Origin: Antennarius striatus | Taxonomy: Eukaryota; Chordata; Actinopteri; Lophiiformes; Antennariidae | Assembly (NCBI RefSeq): GCF_040054535.1 | Contig: NC_090781.1 | Coordinates: 9,551,982-9,615,981 of the forward strand | Length of the DNA: 64,000 nucleotides | Direction: 5' to 3' | Program-made: the position numbers and the translations under genes | Part shown: piece after piece, positions 55,805 through 64,000 of the stretch | Position numbering within the stretch: position 1 is the stretch's first letter | Layout of the letters: the number at the start of each line of letters is the position of its first letter | Notes under the pieces: generated by a model | Seen by the model: the letters and a program-made list of their open reading frames with translations, nothing else | Database searches by the model: none | What the model was told of the DNA's origin: nothing

Positions 55805-58093
55805 TTTTCAATCCTGAGTATTACAACTGTTGTTGATTTCCTAATAGGATGGCTCTGTGTTCTCATTATTGTTATTGGATGTATTATTTTATATAAATAA
55901 ATGCTTGTCTGTGTCAACAGAAATGGATTGTGAATACCAAAAAATGTTCAACATGTCTATTAATAAGACAAAAATCAAGGTGTCGCAAATACAATAAATT
56001 AGACTTTGTTGTACCTATATTTGTCATGTGTTACTGCATTAATGAAGGTATGCCTGATGAAGCAAAATAAGACATAACTGTAGTTTTTATTCTGACATTT
56101 TTCAAAGAACGAGTTACCGATGTATTCGTCTCAGACATGAAGGGCCATACTCAGCCCTCAGTACGTGACCGGCCATTTGTAGGGTGTACACGTTTAGGCA
56201 CACAGGCTGGACCAGTGCTTTGAACTGGTTCATGGAACGGAAACGAAAACGAGGAACTTTTGGTATTTTGGCAGGAACGAAAACAAAACCGAAAACGTTA
56301 TATTTTTTAATGTTCCGGAACAGAATCGGAACAGAAAATAATTGTAAATCGGTTAATAGCGGGTTCTTCATCGTTCCTGAAAAAAATATTTGACCTGATG
56401 TTTCACTTCCTGTCATTCACTGGGTGAATGACAGGAAGTGAGGGCGGAGAGAAGTGGCGGCTATCAGCAGCAGTTAAGAAAAATGGCAGTCTCCCAGTCA
56501 CAATTTAATCATAAGCACTGCAGTGTGTCAATCTTAAAAATGTATGAATTAGACATTAACTCACTGGCATACCTGCGGTACAGTACCGGCATACACCGTA
56601 CACCGGTACCTACCGGAGGTGTGCCGGTGCCTCGCATCATGTTCTCTAATTGGTCTATCACTGCGGGCGTACGTAGTGACATAATACGTCTTATGTCGGT
56701 GGAAAATGGCCAATCTGGTGGATCGCTGACTAAATCACACAAAAAAGGCGCAGCGTTGACTTTTCAGAAATTTTAAGGCTTTTAAGCGTGTCTTATGGTG
56801 CGCAAAATACAGCACCTACATATTTTATTTACAAGGAAAGTTATTAACTGGTTCAGGAACTTTATTTTTTTGTTTTTTGTTTTTTTAATGTCAGTTTATG
56901 GGTGGAATGCAAAACCGGAAATGTTATAATTCTGTTTCTGTTCGGAACGAAACGATTGGCAAAAAATTCTGGTTCAAAGCCCTGGCTGGAACCCAGGATG
57001 TTGAGTCATGCACGGAACCTCATCAATCTCGTACAGATGACTCCTAAACTACAGTGAAAAACATGGTAAAGGTCATTTGAATTTATAATTGTAAAAGTAG
57101 CCAAATAGAGACATAACTTTGTGGTTTAGCTGTGAGCTTGCTACCTGTGGTATCTCCAAACAGCAGATGTTCTCTACTTCTGTTGGCATCCGTTCAGTGT
57201 CCACAGGAACACCTGTACAATAAACAGAAGGTGAAGACATGTCAAAATAGAGTAGATAAAGGCATCACTGCAATATGGCTACATCAATTCACCATTAACC
57301 TGGTGTGATGGTGGCAAGTGTTAGCTCCGTGTTTTTTGTCACAGGACTGCCTCAAATATTTTGCAGCTTAGTAACGGGTTAAATCAATGTGATATAAAAA
57401 TAAAGTAACTTAGCCGTGAGCAGAAGCTAGCATTAGCCACATGGTAATAACTATCAGAACCGCCATCAGACTTTACTGTCACTTGTAAAATACAGCAACA
57501 TTTTAGCAGTCAACACGTCCGTATACAGTATATACAACATACAAAATACATAATAAGACAGATATGACATTATTACTGTGCGATAAGAGGCGGGGGTAGA
57601 AAAAAAAGTAGCAACCGGATGATGCTCCGGTCCTGTGATGACGTAGGTTACAAAACCACACAGAACCAACTAAGTAACGTTCACACGTACTAACCATTCA
57701 GAAACGACCTGCTGCAGCCGCTGAGTCAGTGTTTCATCAGGAGCCCCCGCTTCTGGGCCCGACTCAGGGTCATAAATGTACGGCGACACGATGGGGCCTC
57801 CGAACGCCATAGTGATAACAAATGTAATGCCGGTGAGTGTCCCATTAGCCTAACACTCTCCTTCAGAGGGGCGTGACCCAGGTGAATCAGGCGTTGACCA
57901 GCGGAGCTCATTAACATACTACAGCAGAAGGCCTGAAACGAAGTGTTTTGTGAGTAGCTCAGATGAGTGATTTTGAAAAGCTGATATTTAGGACGATAGA
58001 TCACTTTAGGTCAAAATATTTGGAATACAGTCTAGTTGGACATCTGGCAACTGAATGACATTAAGTTAAAAATACACAATATGGGACTTTTAA
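55805..58093 (+). mobile_element. Second copy of the TTAA-type transposon, 5' truncated
   Basis: Follows 17366-18801 almost base for base ('gttttcaatcctgagtatta', 'gaaatggattgtgaat', 'tagctgtgagc', 'gataagaggcggg') and ends 'caatatgggactt' before ttaa. The left part of the element, including the VNTR and the transposase-like end, is missing. A hAT-like element is nested at 56213-56984. Confidence 0.85.
56213..56984. mobile_element. hAT-type non-autonomous element nested in the TTAA transposon
   Basis: Termini cagtgctttgaac and gttcaaagccctg form an imperfect inverted repeat. Flanks are gctggac (56206-56212) and gctggaac (56985-56992); the other copy has one gctggaac (17742-17749), giving an 8-bp duplication typical of hAT with one base lost. 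A perfect hairpin (56404-56420 with 56424-56440) lies inside. Confidence 0.82.
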
Positions 58094-58544
58094 TGGTTGT
58101 CCGTCATGTGGCTGTGGACTACAATCAGGGGTATAATCTGTATATTGCCGGTAACCAGCTGGGGTTCCAGAAGTTGCAGCAGATCTGTGACCCATAACTC
58201 TGGAAAACTGATGGGTCATATAACTTTTGATCCCCCACACAAATTATATTACTATAGTCATCTTGTCTACAAGAACATGAATAAATATCAAGAGACAAAG
58301 AACTAATGATGCTGTGTATTAGAAAAGTTTAAGAACAATATGAGCAAAACAAAAGTAAGGCTAAAAATTAAGAACATAGAATTAATGGAGGAAAAAAGAC
58401 ACAGAGATTTAGAAACACAAGGGAAAATACATCCTCAACAGACACTGGGCAGTCTCTCCGCCTACGTAATGGTGACGCACTGTAGAAAGAAAGTCCATAT
58501 AACGCTGTGTAAACACATTTTACCCAGATGTAGGTAGCTGAGTG
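58094..58544 (+). promoter_or_regulatory. Upstream region and putative promoter of gene 6
   Basis: Mostly featureless. Near the gene, ccatataacg (58495-58504) could serve as a TATA element about 45 bp from the start, and 'cagatgtaggtagctgagtg' precedes the ATG, a diverged version of the pre-ATG block. Confidence 0.4.
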
Positions 58545-58987
58545 ATGGAGACTCTCATTATTAGTCTGCTCATGTATCTGGGTTTAGGTATGCTGAATAC
58601 AGCTCTTGCTTTGAACGGTACTGTGAATGGACTGAGCCAAAATCCTACACTTACAGAGAATGGAACTGGTGGTGTGGTAAGGACCAAGGCCTCCTTATTG
58701 AAATGTAGCATACAGGCTACACCGCGTAAGCCGGCATTCTCTATGGATGGAGACTTCATTATTGGGGCTTCTTTCAATTTACGCTTCCACAATGAATGGA
58801 TGGAGAATAATTACACAACCATACCTGAACCACTGACATGCACAGGAAGGTTAGTAAGAGGGAAATGTCATGGTTAAAATTTTTGAAATAATTAAATTGC
58901 TTTTGAAAAGTGAAAATAGTGAAAAAGTAAATTTGTTGGTGCTTATTATTATGATTATGATGATTATGATTATGACTATTATTAATA

Positions 58988-59033
<46 letters not shown>

Positions 59034-60807
59034 GTGCATTATAATATATATGTATTTTTCAAATTATCCTGGTGTGATAATTAGTATTTTTCTTTCACAG
59101 ATGAACATACTGGCCACTGAAGGTTCTTTGCTTTTGAGAATTTTTTTTATTTTTTTTATAAATTGTAGTCAGACTTCAATAGTTGAGTATCTCTTTGCAG
59201 GGTTGAACCCCGTGACCTACACTTCTCACGTACCATGGTCTTTGCTATTGAAGAAATTAACAACAGCACAGAGTTGTTGCCAGGTATCAGGCTTGGATAT
59301 CAGATTCATGACTCCTGTGCCTCAGTGTCTGTGGCAGTGCAAGTGGCACTCCTGTTTACAAATGAACTGAATCCTGATATTAACAAAAGTGACAACTGCT
59401 CACATTCAGGCGGAGTGATGGGAGTCATTGGTGAATCTTCATCTTCAACATCCATTGCCATTTCGAGAGTCATCGGGGCCTTTAACATTCCTCAAGTAGA
59501 TATTTCAGCTGACAAAATGTATAATATAGGTCTGTATTGATTTTGTTTTCTGTCATTGAACAATCAACCAATACTTTTGTTTTTATCTAGGTGAGTCATT
59601 TTTCCACATGTGCCTGTCTGTCTGATAAGCAGCAATTCCCAACTTTCTTCAGAACAATACCGAGTGACCGGCTTCAGGCTGATGCATTGGTCAAGCTGGT
59701 AAAATATTTTGGCTGGACTTGGATAGGAGCTGTTCGGTCAGATTCTGATTATGGCAATTATGGCATGGCAACTTTCTTGCATGCAGCACAGAAGGAGGGG
59801 ATCTGTGTTGAATATTCTGAATCATTCCATTATCGCAGCTCTCATAGCAAGATCCAGAGAGTAGCTGATATCATCCGCAGGTTTCTGCATCACTGTCTAC
59901 TTTTTTTATTTTTAAAACTAAGTTTCTGTGCTCAAAAACATGAAATATATTTGGTGAAATATAGAATGGTAGTCTAATTTAATTTAATTTTTGTTCCAAT
60001 GTTCAGCTTTACATACTGTAATGAATGAGGGGAAATTAGTGGCACACTCTATTGCTAGTAATTCACACATGCATATATATTAGTATGTACTGGCCCTGAA
60101 CACACAAACACACACAAAGGGCCTGTACGCATGCAGTGGGAGGTAGGGTGGCGGGCAGCTCCTGCTTGCTGCGCCCAAATGAGCAACTTGTAAGGGGGGA
60201 TGACGCCTTGCTCAAGGGCAACTCGGCAGTGCTCCGGAGGTGAGCTGACACCTCCCACGGTCAGCTCACACTCTAGATGTTTTTGGGCAGGAGCGGGAAT
60301 CGAACTGCTGATCTTGGAACACTGGACGACCTGCTCTAACACTGAGCCACTGCCGCTCTCTAGACATGTTTATCTCCATTTATGACAAACTTAAACTGTC
60401 TATTCATTAAGAACTTTAAGTAACTATCAAATCCAAAACAGTAATTTTATATTTGTTTATTTTACATATTTATATCCATTTGAGTCTAATCAGCTTGAAA
60501 TCTCTTCTCAGGTCAACCGCTTATGTTGTTGTGACATTTGCATCATTAGGAGCCATGATGAGGTTATTTGATGAGTTGTCAACTGACCCTTCTCCACCTC
60601 GCCAGTGGATAGGCACTGAGGCCTGGATAACCCACCCATACATGATGAGGTTCACCGACTTTGTTGGAGCCATTGGGTATGGCATTGAGAGATCTGTTGT
60701 CCCTGGTCTGAGAGAATTTTTGTTGGATCTTCCTCTATCTGAAGTGGAATCCTCTCCGCTGCTTACTGATTTCTGGGAAGATGTTTTCAATTGCAGGCTG
60801 GGAAAGA
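58545..60807 (+). CDS. OlfC/V2R-like class C GPCR, gene 6, exons 1-4, continues past the window
   Basis: Exons: 58545-58849, 59201-59495, 59591-59880, 60512-60807; all open and in phase, donors and acceptors intact. I start at the ATG at 58545 because it aligns with the other copies; an in-frame GTG just before it is not used. Signal peptide (residues 1 to about 24) and most of the Venus-flytrap domain are present. Pocket residues by alignment are S183, T206, D226, Y254 and E333. It has an 11-codon longer N-terminal segment than genes 2 and 4, and like gene 1 is diverged from them. Exon 5 is not found up to 64000; the intron already exceeds 3 kb and contains an antisense RTE element, as does intron 6 of gene 1. 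Intactness of the 3' half cannot be judged. Confidence 0.85.
58987..59033. repeat. (TTA)n microsatellite in intron 1 of gene 6
   Basis: About 47 bp of att repeats following a gat-rich stretch. Confidence 0.9.
60060..60360 (-). mobile_element. tRNA-headed SINE, antisense, in intron 3 of gene 6
   Basis: Contains 'aggtgagctgacacctccc', 'ttgctcaagggcaactcgg' and the complement of the tRNA-like head at the right end ('ctgagccactgccgctctc'). Confidence 0.8.
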
Positions 60808-61129
60808 GTAAGTAACTTATGATGATTCTTTTTGGGGGGGTTTTCTGTTTCTTTTCTTTTTTATCAGCATTCTCTGTGTGTCTCATATGTCTTTGTATTT
60901 TTTAAAGTCAATCTAAGTGGAATTTCTTGCTTTACTCTTAGCAGCACAATAGGACAAATGATTTCTCCGATGACTGATTTGTGGTAACATTTTTTGGAAG
61001 AAGTGAAAGTTTAAAAAAAGAAAATGCCTCGACCCCGCAGCAGTAGTTAAATAATGATGAAAAAATATCTACAACAAGGCTCTTTAAAATAAAAATAAAA
61101 ACTTGATTTGATCACATGTCATTTAGTTA

Positions 61130-63425
61130 CCTTCTTCTTCTCCTTTCAGCTTTTCAGTTCAGGGATGGTCACAGCGAATCAATTCCCTCCATTTAACCCT
61201 GTCTTCAGCATCCTCTTCTCTCACACCAGCTACCTTCATGTCCTCTTTCACTACATCCAATAACCTCCTCTTTGGTCTTCCTCTAGGCCCCCTGCCTGGC
61301 AGTTCAAAACTCAGCATCCTTCTACCAATATATACCATATCTCTCCTCTGGACATGTCCAAACCATCTCACTCTGGCCTCTCTGACATTATCTCCAAAAC
61401 CTCTAACATGGGCTGTCCCCCTGATGTACTAATTTCTGATCCTATCCATCCTGGTCACTCCCAAAGAGAACCTCAGCATCTTCATCTCTGCTACCTCCCG
61501 CTCTGTCTCCTGTCTTTTCCTCAATGACACTGTTTCTAGACCAAACAACATTGCTGGTCTCACCACAGTTAAATTCACCTTTCCTTTCATTTTAGCTGAA
61601 ACTCTTCTGTCACACAACACATCTAACACTTTTCTCCACCCGCTTCATCCTACCTGTACAAGCTTTTTCACCTCTTTTCCACACTCTCCATTGCTCTGGA
61701 CTGTTGACTCCAAGTACTTAAAATCCTCCACCCTCTTGATCTCTTCTCCCTGTAAACTCACTCTTCGGCTTGGGTACCTCTCATTCACAGACATGTACTC
61801 TGTCTTACTGCGGCTAACCTTCATTCCTCTCCTTTCGATGACAAACCTCCACCTCTCTAGCTTCTCCTCCACCTGTTCCCTACTCTCACTACAGATCACA
61901 ATGTCATCTACAAACACCATAATCCATGGAGATTCCTGTCTAACTTTGCGAACAAGAAGGGGCTCAGAGCTGATCCCCTGATGCCGTCTCACCTCCACCT
62001 TGACCTCTGTCACACCTACAGCACACCACACCACTGTCTTACAGTCCTCATACATGTCCTGCACAACTCTAACATACTTCTCTGCTACTCCAGACTTTCT
62101 CATACAATACCACAGTTCCCCTCTGGGCACCCTATCATAAGCTTTCTCTAGATCTACAAAAAACACAATGCAGCTCCCTCTGTCCTTCTCTGTTTTTTAT
62201 CAACATGCCCAAAGCAAATACAGAGTCTGTAGTACTCTTTTTTGACATGAAACCATACTGCTGCTCACAAATGCTCACTTCTGCCCTTAGTCTAGCTTCA
62301 ACTACTCTTTCCCAAAACTTAATTGTATGGCTCATTAGCTTTAGTCCTCTGTAGTTGCCACAACTCTGCACATCTCCCTTGTTCTCAAAAATGGGCACGG
62401 GCACACTTCTCCTCTATTCCTCAGGCAATCTTCTCACTATCTAAGATACTGTTGAACAACCCGGTCAGAAACTCTACTGCCACTTCTCCCAGACCATTCC
62501 ATACCTCCACAGGTATATCATCAGGACCAAGTGCCTTTCCACTCTCCATCCTCTTTAATGCCCTCCTCACTTCATCCTGACTAATTTTTGCTATGTCCTG
62601 GTCCACAACAGCCACCTCTTCTAGTCTTTGCTCTCTCTCTTTGCTCTCTCTCATCTTCCTCATTCATTAACTCTCGCATACCACTACTTTGCAGTCATTG
62701 ATATCCTTCACATTACAATCTCTACACAAGATGTAATCTACATGTGTGCTCCTACCTCCAATCTTATAGGTCACCCTATTTCCCTGCCTTTTCTGGAAGA
62801 AAGTATTCACTATAGCCTTTTTCATCGTTTTTACAAAGTCAACCACCATCTGTCCAACTGCATTCTCTCCTGGATATAAAACCTGCCCATCACCTCCTAA
62901 TCACCTCTGTTTCCTGCACCAACACGTCCATTGAAGTCTGCACCAATGACAACTCTCCCACCTCTAGGTACGCTCTGCATCACTTTATCAAAGTCCAACC
63001 AGAATTTCTCCTTGTCCTTCAGCTCACATCCTACCTGTGGAGCGTACCCACTAACAACACTGAACATCACACCTGTGATTTCTAGCTTCAGACTAATCAC
63101 TCTATCTGAGACTCTTTTTACCTCCAGGACATTCCTAGCAAAGTCTTCATTCAAGATAACTCCTACTCCATTTCTCTTCCTATCTACACCATGATAGAAC
63201 AACTTGAAATCTGCTCCTACACATCTAACCTTGCTACCTTTCCACCTGGTCTCCTGGACACACAAATATGTCTACCTTCCTCCTTTGCATCATGTCAACC
63301 AACTCTCTACCTGTCATAGTTCCAACATTCAACGTCCCTACTCTCCGTCCTATACTCTTTGCATTATTCTTCTGTCTCTTCTCCCTCTCTTCCTATGGAC
63401 ATACTTTCCTCCTCTCCTTGGTTAT
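61130..63425 (-). mobile_element. RTE-type LINE, antisense, inactive, in intron 4 of gene 6
   Basis: Minus strand: endonuclease (62897-63265; CVQETRWKGSK, VVSGYAPQVG, GADFNGRVG), reverse transcriptase (61645-62663; IFENKGDVQSCGNYRG, FFVDLEKAYDRVPRGELW, and VFVDDIV at the catalytic position) and C-terminus (61159-61629; RMDRIRN, RWFGHVQRRD). Same family as 7870-10805, with a large internal deletion between endonuclease and reverse transcriptase. Confidence 0.87.
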
Positions 63426-64000
63426 ATAGAACAATAACATAAAAAATGCATATAATTTATATAAACTTCTTGCAGTTTTTTTTCAGTCAATATACGAATC
63501 AGAATACATTATTGATCCCCAAGGGGGAAATAACATTTTGTTGCAGCTGTTGAGCTCTATAAGATAAAGGAATTAGCGATATATAAGAGAATATATGAGA
63601 ATAAAGAAAATAAAATAAACATATATACAGACATAACATTTTAATGTTTGCTGTCAAAGTGAGGCTTTGTACAGTTTGACAGCCACAGGCAGGAAAATAA
63701 AAATCCCTATGGCATTCAGTAGTATATTCAGGAAGCGTAATCCTGTTATTAAATGAACTCCTTTGTCCCATCAATGTTCATTGACTTTGCCCCTATGTGA
63801 ATTAGTCTGTTTAGTTTGTTGACATTTTAGCACACTCAGACCACTACTCCAGCACACACAACAGCATAGAGGAAATCCCTGGCCACCACAGACTAATTAA
63901 ACATCTTCAGCATAGTGTTGCAGATGTTGAAGGACCTCAGCATTTTCAGTTAAGATAAACGACTTTGGCCCTTTTTGTAAAGGACATCAGTGTACTTCCT
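63426..64000 (-). mobile_element. Unclassified teleost interspersed repeat at the right edge
   Basis: 'aatacattattgatccccaa' followed by 'gggggaaataacattttgtt', 'cagacataacattt', 'tttgacagccacaggcag' and 'aggacatcagtgtacttcct' have the look of a common fish repeat read antisense (the poly(A)-like tail cue 'attgatcccc...ggggaaat'). I cannot name it; no receptor exon is present. Confidence 0.4.

Noticed and set aside
58542..58547. GTG at 58542 as start of gene 6
   Set aside because: The ATG at 58545 aligns with the start of genes 2-5 after the pre-ATG block.
58850..59200. Continuation of gene 6 exon 1 as a long Ile-rich frame
   Set aside because: It crosses a GTTAGT donor conserved in all copies and runs through a (TTA)n tract.

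Overview
The window is vertebrate nuclear DNA, almost certainly from a teleost fish. Genes are split into short exons with GT-AG introns, the background is AT-rich with long microsatellites, and repeats typical of ray-finned fish are everywhere (RTE-type and Rex1/L2-type LINEs, tRNA-headed SINEs, Kolobok/piggyBac-, hAT-, Tigger- and mariner-like DNA transposons).

The genes are a head-to-tail array of six class C G-protein-coupled receptors, all on the + strand. They belong to the V2R-like / OlfC family of fish olfactory receptors, which automatic annotation often labels 'extracellular calcium-sensing receptor-like'. In order: gene 1 (3284-13074, 8 exons, 878 codons, intact); gene 2 (19756-26910, 8 exons, 869 codons, intact); gene 3 (32042-35312, pseudogene, LINE in exon 4, exons 5-8 collapsed); gene 4 (37908-43360, 8 exons, 869 codons, intact); gene 5 (49411-54383, decaying pseudogene, exons 6-8 absent); gene 6 (58545-60807 and beyond the right edge, exons 1-4 intact). 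Each intact copy encodes a signal peptide, a Venus-flytrap ligand-binding domain, a nine-cysteine linker and a seven-helix domain with a short tail. The alpha-amino-acid pocket residues known from the calcium-sensing receptor are conserved, so these are probably amino-acid odour receptors of microvillous olfactory neurons.

What is unusual: in every copy the large ligand-binding exon of classical V2R genes (about 800 bp) is cut into three (290+296+206 bp) by two extra introns, giving 8 coding exons instead of 6. Genes 2-5 also share a short conserved block just upstream of the ATG with a TATA-like element about 50 bp from the start, which looks like a duplicated core promoter.

Intergenic and intronic space is mostly mobile DNA. 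Notable structures are a TTAA-type transposon (15447-18801) inside an older TIR element whose second copy (22565-24195) preserves the empty site, and vice versa; a second, 5'-truncated copy of that transposon (55805-58093) carrying an 8-bp-TSD hAT insertion; a pair of about 0.5 kb inverted repeats (28505-29012 and 36925-37462) bracketing pseudogene 3; a degenerate 'cctagttagtt' array in intron 6 of gene 1 split by an RTE element; and a nearly full-length GC-rich antisense LINE (45210-49000) with an LTR-like insertion. The only other plausible gene is an intronless 153-codon reading frame (30450-30911) with one transmembrane segment and a charged helix, which I do not recognise.
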